Positions 53,210 through 62,103 are shown, counted from the stretch's first letter. The stretch is DNA of 64,000 bases from Streptomyces sp. NBC_01276 (GCF_041435355.1 NZ_CP108442.1:5826501-5890500); one strand, 5' to 3'. Notes: a model not told the origin generated them from the letters alone. A program made the numbers and translations.

Positions 53210-53989
53210 ATGGCTCTGCTCGACAAGGACGGCGTACGGCTCACCATCGACGACACGCTCGCCACGGTGACCCTGACCAATCCGGCCAAGCGAAACGCCC
53301 AATCCCCCGCGCTCTGGCGGGCGTTGGCGGAGGCCGGACGGTCGTTGCCGGGCACCGTCCGGGTCGTCGTGCTGCGCGGCGAGGGCAAGTCCTTCTCCGC
53401 AGGGCTCGACCGGCAGGCGTTCACCCCCGAAGGCTTCGAGGGCGAGCCGTCCTTCCTCGATCTGGCGCGTGGTTCCGACGAGATCCTCGATTCCACCATC
53501 GCCGAGTACCAGGAGGCCTTCACCTGGTGGCGGCGCAATGACATCGTCTCCATCGCCGCGGTGCAGGGGCACGCGATCGGCGCCGGCTTCCAGCTCGCGC
53601 TCGCGTGCGACCTGCGCGTGGTCGCGGACGACGTGCAGTTCGCCATGCGCGAGACCAGCCTGGGCCTGGTCCCCGACCTCGCGGGCACCCAGCCGCTGAC
53701 CGCACTGGTCGGCTACGCCCGCGCGCTCGAAATCTGCGCTACCGGCCGCTTCGTGCACGCGGAGGAGGCCGAACGGGTCGGCCTCGCCAACCTGGTGGTA
53801 CCGGCCGACGAGCTCGACGCCGCCGTTCAGGACCTCAGCACCGCACTGCTCGCACCGCCCCGCGACGCGGTGATCGAGACCAAGGCCCTGCTCCGCGAGG
53901 CCAACTCCCGCCCCTACGACGACCAGCGCACCGCCGAGCGGGCCGCGCAGGCCCGCCGTCTGCGCGACCTGGCGGGCCTCTCCGACTGA
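53210..53989 (+). CDS. Enoyl-CoA hydratase/isomerase (crotonase) family protein
   Basis: 259 aa. Oxyanion-hole regions are GEGKSFSAGLDRQAF and QGHAIGAGFQLALACDL. At the position of the first catalytic glutamate of classical hydratases (CELAM) this protein has Gln (FQLAL), whereas the second glutamate is kept in AMRETSLGLVPDLAGT. It may therefore be an isomerase or another crotonase-fold enzyme rather than a true hydratase. ATG at 53210 follows CCGGAGGCACCAG. The C-terminal helix ends RRLRDLAGLSD. Confidence 0.87.
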   Translation: MALLDKDGVRLTIDDTLATVTLTNPAKRNAQSPALWRALAEAGRSLPGTVRVVVLRGEGKSFSAGLDRQAFTPEGFEGEPSFLDLARGSDEILDSTIAEYQEAFTWWRRNDIVSIAAVQGHAIGAGFQLALACDLRVVADDVQFAMRETSLGLVPDLAGTQPLTALVGYARALEICATGRFVHAEEAERVGLANLVVPADELDAAVQDLSTALLAPPRDAVIETKALLREANSRPYDDQRTAERAAQARRLRDLAGLSD

Positions 53990-54067
53990 CCCGGACGAAA
54001 CCCCGTACCGCCGGGGCGGCCCTCCCGCCGCTCCGCGCCACCGCACGTCACCGCGCGCCGGGCCCAC

Positions 54068-54105
54068 CCGGCCGGCGGAACCGGACACACGGTTCCGCCG
54101 GCCGG
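54068..54105 (+). terminator. Hairpin terminator after the crotonase gene
   Basis: A perfect 15-bp stem, CCGGCCGGCGGAACC with its complement, and an 8-base loop GGACACAC. It lies 78 bp after the crotonase stop and before the Asp23 operon. Confidence 0.85.
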
Positions 54106-54185
54106 CGTAGTCCCGGCGCGTTCGTGCGCGCGGGGACTTACGGTGGACAGGAGTCCGCAGTCCGCACGGCGCGAAAGGACCAGCG

Positions 54186-54617
54186 ATGACCGAATCCGCA
54201 TCAGGGGGTTCCGGCAGGGCCCCCGCCGACCGCGGCCGCACCACCATCGCCGACGGGGTGGTCGAGAAGATCGCCGGGCTCGCCGCCCGCGAGGTGGTCG
54301 GCGTCCACGCCCTCGGCAGCGGCAGCGGCCTCTCCCGTACCTTCGGGGCCGTTCGCGACCGGGTGCCCGGCGGGGCCAAGTCCGCCGTCAGCCGCGGGGT
54401 GAAGGCCGAGGTCGGCGAGGTCCAGACGGCCCTCGACCTGGAGATCGTCGTCGACTACGGCGTGTCGATCCGTGACGTCGCCCGGGCGGTCCGTGAGAAC
54501 GTCATCTCGGCGGTCGAGCGGATGACCGGCCTGGAGGTCGTCGAGGTCAACATCGCGGTCGGCGACGTCAAGCTGCCGGACGAGGAAGACGATGAACCGG
54601 AGTCCCGGCTCCACTAG
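54186..54617 (+). CDS. Asp23/Gls24 family envelope stress protein (first copy)
   Basis: 143 aa. The Asp23 domain covers about 20-130: TTIADGVVEKIAGLAAREVVGV, then LDLEIVVDYGVSIRDVARAV and LEVVEVNIAVGDVKLP. Asp23 proteins polymerise at the membrane with the anchor AmaP and respond to cell-envelope stress. It is the first gene of a five-gene operon with AmaP at the end. ATG at 54186 follows GAAAGGACCAGCG. Confidence 0.92.
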   Translation: MTESASGGSGRAPADRGRTTIADGVVEKIAGLAAREVVGVHALGSGSGLSRTFGAVRDRVPGGAKSAVSRGVKAEVGEVQTALDLEIVVDYGVSIRDVARAVRENVISAVERMTGLEVVEVNIAVGDVKLPDEEDDEPESRLH

Positions 54618-54635
54618 ACGGGAGGGGACACGCAC

Positions 54636-54833
54636 ATGAGCATGGCGGTCGCCGGCCTGCTGGCCGGCATGGCACTCGGCTTCGCCGGCTACTTCGGTGG
54701 CTTCGGGGCCTTCCTGCTGGTGGCGGCGCTCGGCGCCGTCGGATTCGTCGTCGGCCGGTTCCTCGACGGGGACCTGGAGGCCGGAGACCTGTTCCGCCCG
54801 CGCGGCCGCGACGACCGGCGCGGACCCCGATGA
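54636..54833 (+). CDS. Small membrane protein (DUF2273-like) of the Asp23 operon
   Basis: 65 aa with two closely spaced membrane helices (AVAGLLAGMALGFAGYFGGF and FLLVAALGAVGFVVGRFLDG) and an Arg/Asp-rich C-terminal tail. Such small proteins are regular members of Asp23/AmaP operons. ATG at 54636, 18 bp after the first gene; its stop overlaps the next gene's start. Confidence 0.85.
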   Translation: MSMAVAGLLAGMALGFAGYFGGFGAFLLVAALGAVGFVVGRFLDGDLEAGDLFRPRGRDDRRGPR

Positions 54834-55261
54834 GCGACGATCCGGGCACCCGGCCCGGCCCCGGTCCGGGCACACCGCCGGCCACCCCGCCGGCCACCCC
54901 CGCGCCCCGGGCCGTGCCGCCGCGGGTGCCGCCCGCCGAGCGGGGGGCCACCCGCATCGCCGACCGGGTCGTCGCCAAGATCGCCGCCCAGGCCGCCCGG
55001 GAGGCCCTCGACGTCCTGCCCGGACAGGCCCCGCACGCGGCGGTCACCGTCCACCACGACATCGCCCGGGTACGGGTCAGCCTGGAGCTGGCCTACCCCT
55101 CCGACCTCGCCATCCAGTGCGCGGACGTCCGCCGCCGGGTCGCCCTCCGGATCGAGGAGTGCGCCGGCATGACCGTCCCCGAGGTCGACATCGACATCGA
55201 ACACCTGCACCCACCGCAGCACCGGCCGGCCTCCGCCGGTCGCGTCCGGCGGCTGCGGTGA
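54830..55261 (+). CDS. Asp23/Gls24-like protein (second copy)
   Basis: 143 aa. The N-terminal 35 residues are a Pro/Gly-rich linker. The Asp23-like domain then shows TRIADRVVAKIAAQAAREAL, VHHDIARVRVSLELAYPSDL and VDIDIEHLHPPQ. It is more diverged than the first copy. ATG at 54830 overlaps the preceding gene; the stop overlaps the GTG of the next gene. Confidence 0.85.
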   Translation: MSDDPGTRPGPGPGTPPATPPATPAPRAVPPRVPPAERGATRIADRVVAKIAAQAAREALDVLPGQAPHAAVTVHHDIARVRVSLELAYPSDLAIQCADVRRRVALRIEECAGMTVPEVDIDIEHLHPPQHRPASAGRVRRLR

Positions 55262-55788
55262 CGACCCCGCACCGTTTCCGCTCCGCCCGGCGGATCCCCG
55301 CCGGGCTCACCGCACTGGCGGTGCTCGCGCTGGCCGGGCTGTTCCTCTACGACCTGGCCGGCGTACGGGCCGGGCGGCCCGCGATGGGCTGGCGCCACGA
55401 ACTCGCCGGACAACTGGAACGGCACACCCCGGCCGACACCGGGGTACTGGTGGCCGGCGCGCTCCTCGCACTGGCCGGGGCCGTCCTCCTGCTGCTGGCC
55501 CTCGCCCCCGGAGTGCGCGGGCTGCTGCCGATGCGGGCCGAGCCGGGCGTGCGGGCGGGGATCCGGCGCAAGGCCGCCGCCCTGGTGCTGCGGGACCGGG
55601 CCATGGAGGTCTCCGGGGTGCGGTCGGTCCGGGTGCGCATGGGCCGTGGCCGCGTCGGGATCCGGGCCACCTCGCACTTCCGCGAACTGGACGACGTACG
55701 CGCCGACCTCGACGAGGTGCTCGCCGTCGGCATCGAGGAACTGGGCCTCGCGCATCCGCCGCGGCCCCGGGTCAGGGTCAGGAGGTGA
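55258..55788 (+). CDS. DUF6286-like membrane protein of the Asp23 operon
   Basis: 176 aa from the GTG overlapping the preceding stop (GTGA). Two membrane helices (LTALAVLALAGLFLYDLAGV and GVLVAGALLALAGAVLLLLA) flank a loop with GWRHELAGQLERHTPADTGV. A cytoplasmic C-terminal domain of about 70 residues follows (RDRAMEVSGVRSVRVRMGRG). This matches the protein often called DUF6286 in Streptomyces, which I name with moderate confidence. It may share the Asp23-AmaP membrane assembly. Confidence 0.75.
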   Translation: MTTPHRFRSARRIPAGLTALAVLALAGLFLYDLAGVRAGRPAMGWRHELAGQLERHTPADTGVLVAGALLALAGAVLLLLALAPGVRGLLPMRAEPGVRAGIRRKAAALVLRDRAMEVSGVRSVRVRMGRGRVGIRATSHFRELDDVRADLDEVLAVGIEELGLAHPPRPRVRVRR

Positions 55789-55792
55789 GCGG

Positions 55793-56350
55793 ATGCTCGG
55801 AGTGGTGAACCGGATCCTGCTGGGGCTGACCGGGCTGGTCCTGCTGGCCGCCGGGGTCTGCCTGCTGACCGGCTCCCGGCCGCTCGGCGGCCGGCACGCC
55901 CCCCTGCTCACGGCCGAGGCCCGCCGCCGGTACGGGCACCCCGAGGGCTGGTGGTGGTGGGCGCTCCTCGCCGCCCTGGCGGTGTGCGTCCTGCTCGCGC
56001 TGTGGTGGCTGCTGGCGCAGCTGCGGCGCTCCCGCCTCCCGGCGCTGCCCGTGGACACCGGCGACGGGGCGTACGCCCTGCTGCGGGGCCACACGCTGGA
56101 AGCGGCGGTGGCAGCCGAGGCGGGAGCGCTCGACGGGGTCGCCGGGTGCAAGGTCGCCCTCCGGGGCCGGCGGGGCTCCCCGGCCCTGCGCATCGCGCTG
56201 GAGCTGGAACCCCACGCCGTGCCCGCCGACGCGCTCGCCGGGCTCGCGGGCCCCGTCCTCACGCACGCCCGGACCTCGGCGGGCCTCCCGGAACTGCCCG
56301 CGGAGGCCCGCCTGGAGGTCGCCTCCCACCACGCGCGGCGCGTGACCTGA
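55793..56350 (+). CDS. amaP: Alkaline shock response membrane anchor AmaP-like protein
   Basis: 185 aa. Two N-terminal membrane helices (VVNRILLGLTGLVLLAAGVC and WWWWALLAALAVCVLLALWW) and a soluble C-terminal domain (residues about 80-185) of alternating strands and helices, as in AmaP. AmaP anchors Asp23 to the membrane. ATG at 55793, four bases after the upstream stop with GGAGGTGAGC. It is the last gene of the operon. Confidence 0.85.
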   Translation: MLGVVNRILLGLTGLVLLAAGVCLLTGSRPLGGRHAPLLTAEARRRYGHPEGWWWWALLAALAVCVLLALWWLLAQLRRSRLPALPVDTGDGAYALLRGHTLEAAVAAEAGALDGVAGCKVALRGRRGSPALRIALELEPHAVPADALAGLAGPVLTHARTSAGLPELPAEARLEVASHHARRVT

Positions 56351-56374
56351 CGGGGCGCCCGCCGGGAGCGCGGC

Positions 56375-57130
56375 TCAGAAACCGTGGCGCGAGCCGCCGT
56401 CCACCGGGAGCATCACCCCGGTGAGGTAGGAGGCCGCCGGGGACAGCATGAAGGCCGCCGTCCGCCCGAACTCCTGCGGCGTTCCGTACCGCCGCAGCGG
56501 GATCCGGGACTCGTTCCCCGCGCGGGCGGCGTCCACGTCCCCGGACAGCGCGTCCAGCTCACGGACCCGGTCGGTGTCGATCCGGGCCGGCAGCAGCCCG
56601 ACCACACGGATCCCGCGCGGGCCCAGTTCCACCGACAGGGACTTCGCGAAGCCCGCGAGCCCGGGGCGCAGGCCGTTCGAGATGGTCAGGCCGGGGATCG
56701 GTTCGTGGACGGAGCCCGACAGCACGAAACCGACGACCCCGCCCTCGCCCAGGGCCTCCGCCGCCGCGCGGGCGAGGCGGACCGCGCCCAGGAAGACCGA
56801 CTCGAAGGCCGTCGTCCACTGCTCGTCGGTGTTGTCCGCCGCACTGCCGGCCGGCGGTCCGCCGACGCTGATGAGGATGCCGTCGAAGCGGCCGAAGCGT
56901 TCCCTCGCGGTGGCCACCAGCCGGGCCGCCGACTCCGGGTCGGAATTGTCCGCCGCCAGGCCCAGCGCGTTCGGGCCGAGTTCGGCCGCGGCGTCCGCCG
57001 CCCGCTTCTCGTCCCGGCCGGTCAGTACGACCTTCGCCCCGTCGGCGGTCAGTTCCCGCGCGGAGGCGAAGCCGAGCCCGCGGGTGGCTCCGGTGACGAT
57101 GTAGACACGGTCCTTCAGTCCAAGATCCAT
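56375..57130 (-). CDS. Short-chain dehydrogenase/reductase
   Basis: 251 aa from ATG at 57130; an in-frame GTG at 57139 next to the SURF1 stop is equally possible. The Rossmann cofactor loop is IVTGATRGLGFASARELTAD, with VVLTGRDEKRA after it. The usual serine lies in GFVLSGSVHEPIPGL, but the expected YxxxK is replaced by a looser NGLRPGLAGFAKSL, so the catalytic tyrosine is not evident (N-G-L instead). The end LTGVMLPVDGGSRHGF is typical of classical SDRs. The substrate is unknown. Confidence 0.85.
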   Translation of the reverse strand: MDLGLKDRVYIVTGATRGLGFASARELTADGAKVVLTGRDEKRAADAAAELGPNALGLAADNSDPESAARLVATARERFGRFDGILISVGGPPAGSAADNTDEQWTTAFESVFLGAVRLARAAAEALGEGGVVGFVLSGSVHEPIPGLTISNGLRPGLAGFAKSLSVELGPRGIRVVGLLPARIDTDRVRELDALSGDVDAARAGNESRIPLRRYGTPQEFGRTAAFMLSPAASYLTGVMLPVDGGSRHGF

Positions 57131-57140
57131 GCGGGTCACG

Positions 57141-57926
57141 CTACGCCGAAGCGGGCTCCAGTGGCACGGCCTTCGCCGCGGCCTCCTCGCGGTCGCGCTT
57201 CTCCCGGCGCACCAGGACCACCCAGCCCACCGGTACCGCCGCCGCGAACAGCCACCACTGGACCGCGTACGCCATGTGCGGGCCGATCGAGTCGTGATCG
57301 GGCTCGGCCACCGCCTCCGGGCTGCCGCCCGGCGGGAGCGGGGCGGTGAGTTCCAGGTAGCCGCCGAGGACGGGCCGGCCCTGGGCGGCCGCCTGCTGCC
57401 CGCTGTCGATCAGCATCACCTGGCGGTCGGGCAGGCCCTTGCGGTCCTTGATCCCGCTGTCGCCGCTGGTCTCGTCGGCCTTCAGCCGCCCGGTGACCGT
57501 GACCTCGCCCGCGGGCGCGGCCGGCACCGGCGGATAGGCGCGCGGGTCGTCGCCGCCCGCGACCCAGCCGCGGTTGACCAGCACCACCCGGCCGTCGGCC
57601 AGCACCAGCGGGGTGACGACCTGGAAACCGACCTTGTCGTCGTTGGAGGTGCGCATCCGCACGACCACCTCGCGCGCCGGGTCGTAGGTGCCGGTGGCGG
57701 TGACGGCGCGCCAGTAGTCGGCCCTCGGGACGGTGTGGCCGGGCGAGGTGACCTCGGTGATCGGCACCGGCTTCCCGTACAGGTTCTTCGCGATCAGCTC
57801 GTTCTGCGCGACGCGGTGCTCGTGGCGGTGGAACTGCCAGAACCCCAGCTTGATCATCGCGGGGATGAGGACGAGGGCGATGAGGGTGAGGCACACCCAC
57901 TGCCGGGTCAGGACGAAGCGGTACAC
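57141..57926 (-). CDS. SURF1 family cytochrome oxidase assembly protein
   Basis: 261 aa from GTG at 57926 (MYRFVLTRQWVCLTLIALVL); longer in-frame starts exist. N- and C-terminal membrane helices flank the SURF1 domain: LGFWQFHRHEHRVAQNELI, YDPAREVVVRMRTSND, VNRGWVAGGDDPRAYPP and HMAYAVQWWLFAAAVPVGWV. SURF1 helps load heme a into aa3-type cytochrome oxidase. It lies in a minus-strand run with a zinc-ribbon and an exonuclease gene upstream. Confidence 0.9.
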   Translation of the reverse strand: MYRFVLTRQWVCLTLIALVLIPAMIKLGFWQFHRHEHRVAQNELIAKNLYGKPVPITEVTSPGHTVPRADYWRAVTATGTYDPAREVVVRMRTSNDDKVGFQVVTPLVLADGRVVLVNRGWVAGGDDPRAYPPVPAAPAGEVTVTGRLKADETSGDSGIKDRKGLPDRQVMLIDSGQQAAAQGRPVLGGYLELTAPLPPGGSPEAVAEPDHDSIGPHMAYAVQWWLFAAAVPVGWVVLVRREKRDREEAAAKAVPLEPASA

Positions 57927-58006
57927 GCCCACGACGGTACCCGCAGCGACGGGGACCCCGGCGGCCGGGTGGCCGTCCGGGGTCGGGACGACGGGGGAAG
58001 CGGGGG

Positions 58007-58240
58007 TCAGACGCGGTCGGTGATGCCCACCTTCCCCTCCGCGCGGGCGCAGTGCGCGCCGCAGAACCACTGCCCCTGGACCTCGACGCCCTGCCCGATG
58101 ATCTGGACCCGGCAGTGCTCGCAGATGGGCGCCATGCGGTGGATGGCGCAGGAGAAGCAGTCGAAGACGTGCACCGCGCCCTGCGCGTGCACCTCGAAGG
58201 ACATGCCGTAATCGTTTCCGCAGACCTCACAACGTGCCAT
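58007..58240 (-). CDS. Small cysteine-rich zinc-ribbon protein
   Basis: 77 aa from ATG at 58240 (MARCEVCGNDYGMSFEVHAQ). It has four C-x2/3-C pairs: CEVC, CFSC, CEHC and CGAHC, enough for two zinc sites. This is similar to a small conserved actinobacterial protein of unknown function. It lies 81 bp upstream of SURF1 on the minus strand. Alternative upstream start at 58282. Confidence 0.8.
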   Translation of the reverse strand: MARCEVCGNDYGMSFEVHAQGAVHVFDCFSCAIHRMAPICEHCRVQIIGQGVEVQGQWFCGAHCARAEGKVGITDRV

Positions 58241-58325
58241 GCGCCGCATGCTGCGCACGACGGACGGCCGGAACAAGATCAACCGGGGTGAGTCGCGGCC
58301 CCTGCACCCGGCCGGAGCAACGCCC

Positions 58326-59309
58326 CTAACACTCCGGCGCGGGCGCCACGTCGCGCAGCAGCTGGGTGAAGGCCGCCTCGTCCACCACCGGGGTGCCGAA
58401 GGCCTTCGCCTTGACCGTCTTCGAGGTCGCCGAGTCGGGGTCGTTGGTCACCAGGAGGCTGGTGAGCCGCGACACGCTCGTCGCGACGTGCAGGCCGGCC
58501 TCCACCGCCCGGTCCTCCAGCAGCTCCCGGTCCACCGAGGTGTCACCGGAGAACGCGACCCGCATGCCCTGCTTGAGCGGCGTGCCGTCCTCGAAGCGCC
58601 CCGGGTTGGGGTACGGGCACGGCGGCCGCTTGCGCGAGGCCCGCCAGGTGCCGGAGCCGCCGTACGAGGCCTGGTAGCCGATCCGGGGCGTGGCGGGGGA
58701 GTCCGACCACTCCGTCAGCGCGCGGCACTCCAGCAGGGGCAGCCGTACGCCGCCCCGCGCGGCCGTGTGCAGCGACGGACGGAAGGCCTCCGCCAGCACC
58801 CGGGCGTCGTCGAGCGCGTGGTGGGCGCGCTGCTGGACCACGCCGTAGTGCGCGGCGAGCGACTCCAGCTTGTGGTTGGGCAGCGGCAGGGCCAGTTCCT
58901 TCGACAGGGCGATGGTGCACAGCCGCTGGCTCACCGGGGCGGTGCGGGCGGCCCGCGCGTACTCCCGGGCGATCATCTGCCAGTCGAAGATGGCGTTGTG
59001 CGCGACGAGCACCCGGTCCGCGAGCCGCTCCGCGAACTCCTCGGCGATGTCCTCGAAGAGGGGCGCGTCGGCGAGCATCTCGCTGGTGAGCCCGTGGATC
59101 CAGACCGGACCCGGGTCCCGGCGCGGGTTGACCAGGGTGTACCAGTGGTCCTCCACCTCGCCCCGCGCGTCGAGGCGGTAGACGGCGGCGGACACGATCC
59201 GGTCGTCACGAGCGAGCCCGGTGGTCTCCACGTCGACGACCGCGTACCCCTTGGGGTACGCGGTCGGCCACGTCGTGTCTGCGGTCGTACGGTCGTCGAG
59301 CATGGTCAC
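58326..59309 (-). CDS. DEDD 3'-5' exonuclease with BRCT domain
   Basis: 327 aa. The DnaQ-like exonuclease (about 15-195) shows D and E in VVDVETTGL, D in VLVAHNAIFDWQM and H and D in HHALDDARV. A BRCT domain follows at about 245-322 (LKQGMRVAFSGDTSVDRELL, VATSVSRLTSLLVTNDPDSA). This is an architecture seen in actinobacterial DNA-repair-type exonucleases. ATG at 59309 or 59303. Confidence 0.9.
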   Translation of the reverse strand: MTMLDDRTTADTTWPTAYPKGYAVVDVETTGLARDDRIVSAAVYRLDARGEVEDHWYTLVNPRRDPGPVWIHGLTSEMLADAPLFEDIAEEFAERLADRVLVAHNAIFDWQMIAREYARAARTAPVSQRLCTIALSKELALPLPNHKLESLAAHYGVVQQRAHHALDDARVLAEAFRPSLHTAARGGVRLPLLECRALTEWSDSPATPRIGYQASYGGSGTWRASRKRPPCPYPNPGRFEDGTPLKQGMRVAFSGDTSVDRELLEDRAVEAGLHVATSVSRLTSLLVTNDPDSATSKTVKAKAFGTPVVDEAAFTQLLRDVAPAPEC

Positions 59310-59352
59310 AGAGGATATCGGCCCCGACCGACAGCCGTGGCCCGATGGCCCT

Positions 59353-61989
59353 TCAGCACAGCTCCGCCACGAGGTCCGCCGCGCTCACCGGGGTGAGGGA
59401 TCCCGCCACTTCGCCGGGCCCCGGGAAGAGGCGGTACGCGGTCCCCGAAGCCCCGCGCGGGGCCGGGACCGCGTGCACGGTCGCGAGGAAGACCCGCTTT
59501 CCGGCGGCCAGTTCACCGGCGGCCGCGTCGGCATCGGCGGGCTCCCGCCGTTCCTGGGGCTCCTCCAGCGCGGCGACCCGGGCGGCGAATCCGGCCACCG
59601 TTTCCCCGGCCCCGGCCCGGTAGAGCCACAGTTCGTCGGGAAGGACGGGATGCGGTGCCCGGCGCACGACCGCCACCTCGCGGGAGCGGGCCGCCGCCCG
59701 CCACACCGCCAGGTCCCACAGGGTCGTACGGGTGCCCGAGCCGAAGTGCTCCCACACGTCGCGGGCCACGGACGCCAGCCGGTCCCCGTGCGAACGCACG
59801 CTCTGGAAACCGCCGGACGGGGGCAGGTGCACGTCGGCCCACAGCGCCCGCCGGGCGGCCAGGTCCACCACCATCGGCATGCAGACCCGCGACCGTCCGG
59901 CCAGGTCGAAGCGCTGGCGCACGGTGCGCGGATCGTAGGAGGCGTCCCTGGGGCCGTCGGCCGGCAGGCCCATGAAGCCCGCGAAGGCGTCCGGCAGTGT
60001 GTCGAAGGGCACGTTGTTGTAGCTCAGGACCAGGGGGACGGCGTAGCGGTCCCCGTTGCGGGCGAGGGCGGCCGGGTCCAGGTCCACGTACTCGGTGGCG
60101 CCGAGCGGCGCGGGCGCCGAGGTGAGGTCGCCCGAGTGGGTGGCGGTGCCGCGCGGGCCGTGGCGCAGCGAGGTGTAGTCGCACAGGCCCGTGAACCGCC
60201 ACTCGGCGTCGAAGAAGGCGACCGACAGGTCCAGGTCGGTGATCTGGCCCTCGGGCTCGGTCCAGTGCAGGAACAGCCGCAGCACCTCGTCCTCCGGCAG
60301 CCGCTGCACGCTGCCGCGCGGGACGGCGACCAGGGCCCTGGCGGTGGTGCGCTCGCCGAAGGGCACGGTCAGCTCGGCGAGCCCGGAGTCGAGGACGGCC
60401 AGCTCGTACGGGTCCCCCGGCGCGGCGCCGAACCGGCGCAGCACCTCGGCCTCCAGCCGGGCCGTGACCTCCTCGACGAGGGGTGCGGGCAGCGGCGCCC
60501 GCTCCTCCCACGCCACCTGGGCGCGGGCGACCCGGCCGTTCGGGAAGAACACCCGGCGGCCGCCGCCGCGGTCCTCGGCCCGGGGCCGCAGCGCGCCGAG
60601 CGCGGACAGCAGCGGGCCCGGCGCGACGGCGGGCAGCGCGCGCGCCAGCGCGCGCCGCAGCTCAGGCAGCGGCTCGGCGCCCGGGTGCAGCCGCAGCAGG
60701 TGGTCGAGGCGGCGTACGAGCTCGCCCGGGCGCTGCCCGGCGAGTACGACGGCGCCCGCGGCGTCCCCCGAGGCGAGGGCCCGCTCCAGCCGGCCGGCCC
60801 AGGTGGCGGGCAGGATCCGGTCCCCGGCGACCCGCACGGCCTCGGGGTGCGCGGCGGCCGACTCCAGCAGGGCGGTGCCGAAGGCGGTCGCCGGGGACAC
60901 GGTGGTGCCCCGCAGCGCGGCGAAGGCGAGCGCGGCGCGCGGGTGCCGGGCGTGCCGCTCGAAGGGGTGCAGGCTCTCGGCGGCACGCTTCCAGGCCACC
61001 GGATGCCGCAGCAGGTCCTCGACCAGGTACTGCGGGTTCAACGCGTCGAGCACCGCGAGGAGTTCCCGGCGCAGCGGCCGGGCGAGCGTGGCGAACCGGG
61101 GCGCCGGCAGCAGCCCGGCCTCCCCGCCCGACAGCACGGCCAGCAGGCGCAGCACGTCGGTGGCGGTGGTCAGGTGCCGCAGCAGCGGGGCCCGGTCGCC
61201 GGCTCCGGGCAGCAGGGCGGCGAGCACCAGTGCCCTGGTCTCCCGTACGGGGATCTCCGCGGGCAGCCAGCCGGGGTCCGCTGGGGCGGCCGCCAGCAGG
61301 ACGGCCAGGTCCTCGCGGTCCTGCGGGGAGAGCGGGGTCCGGCGGGCGACCAGGGACCGGACCTCGGCGAAGGCGTCCGCCCCGGCGTCGGCGCCCAGGC
61401 GCAGCAGCCGCAGCGGGCCGATCGGCGCCGCCTTGAGCGGGGTGCGCGGGGCGGTGCGCAGGAAGGGGTCGGCGGGGTCGACGCGGCGGTGGCAGACGGG
61501 GCAGCCCGCGTAGTCGGCGCCGTCCCAGCACAGGCGGCACACCAGGTGGGCGCAGGGGGCCACGGGGTGGACGGTGCCGCTCTCGCCGCACAGCACGCAG
61601 GGCTGGGCGGGCTGCTGCGCGAGGAAGCTGAAGACCCTGGCCACGTAGAGCCGGTCGGTGTCGCGGGTGACCGAGAACGGGAAACGGCGGAAGAGCGGCA
61701 CGTGCGTGCGGTCGGAGCCGAGCAGCTCGTCGGCGAGGGCGTTCAGCCGGGCCCCGGCGGCGGCCAGTTCGGCGGGGCCGAGCGCGTTCAGGGCCGCGTA
61801 CAGCTGCGGGGTCGGGGCCTGGCCCCGGTCGAGGAGGTCGGTCTCCACGCGCCGGAGGCCCGGGGCCGGGGCGGGGGCCGCTGCCGGGGTCCGCTCCGGA
61901 GTCCGCTCCGGGGTCCCTTCCGGGCCGGGCACGTGGTCGACGTAGACGGTCTGAAGCCGGCGCAGCAGCACGGACTCGATGGTGGACAC
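59353..61989 (-). CDS. Large protein with RING finger and TerD-like domain (MXAN_6230/SCO0854-like)
   Basis: 878 aa from GTG at 61989, nine bases after GGAGGGG; in-frame frame to 62016 includes that ribosome site, so it is not used. An N-terminal helical part (1-125) leads to a RING-type zinc finger at about 131-167, with CVLCG, CAHLVC, CWDGADYAGC and CPVC as ligands. A long Ala/Leu/Arg helical-repeat middle follows. A TerD-like beta domain at about 580-720 has ITDLDLSVAFFDAEW, HSGDLTSAPAPLGATEYVDL and YAVPLVLSYNNVPF. The name is from memory. The RING hints at a protein-binding scaffold or eukaryote-like ligase activity; that part is inference. Confidence 0.85.
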   Translation of the reverse strand: MSTIESVLLRRLQTVYVDHVPGPEGTPERTPERTPAAAPAPAPGLRRVETDLLDRGQAPTPQLYAALNALGPAELAAAGARLNALADELLGSDRTHVPLFRRFPFSVTRDTDRLYVARVFSFLAQQPAQPCVLCGESGTVHPVAPCAHLVCRLCWDGADYAGCPVCHRRVDPADPFLRTAPRTPLKAAPIGPLRLLRLGADAGADAFAEVRSLVARRTPLSPQDREDLAVLLAAAPADPGWLPAEIPVRETRALVLAALLPGAGDRAPLLRHLTTATDVLRLLAVLSGGEAGLLPAPRFATLARPLRRELLAVLDALNPQYLVEDLLRHPVAWKRAAESLHPFERHARHPRAALAFAALRGTTVSPATAFGTALLESAAAHPEAVRVAGDRILPATWAGRLERALASGDAAGAVVLAGQRPGELVRRLDHLLRLHPGAEPLPELRRALARALPAVAPGPLLSALGALRPRAEDRGGGRRVFFPNGRVARAQVAWEERAPLPAPLVEEVTARLEAEVLRRFGAAPGDPYELAVLDSGLAELTVPFGERTTARALVAVPRGSVQRLPEDEVLRLFLHWTEPEGQITDLDLSVAFFDAEWRFTGLCDYTSLRHGPRGTATHSGDLTSAPAPLGATEYVDLDPAALARNGDRYAVPLVLSYNNVPFDTLPDAFAGFMGLPADGPRDASYDPRTVRQRFDLAGRSRVCMPMVVDLAARRALWADVHLPPSGGFQSVRSHGDRLASVARDVWEHFGSGTRTTLWDLAVWRAAARSREVAVVRRAPHPVLPDELWLYRAGAGETVAGFAARVAALEEPQERREPADADAAAGELAAGKRVFLATVHAVPAPRGASGTAYRLFPGPGEVAGSLTPVSAADLVAELC

Positions 61990-62103
61990 GCGTGATTTCC
62001 CCTCCGCGAACGACAAAGCGGGGGCGGAGAGTGGGCGCGCGGGTTCGTCGTAGAAGGAGAGAAGGATGCACGCCGCGGAGCCGCCCCCGCGTCATGGATC
62101 CCA

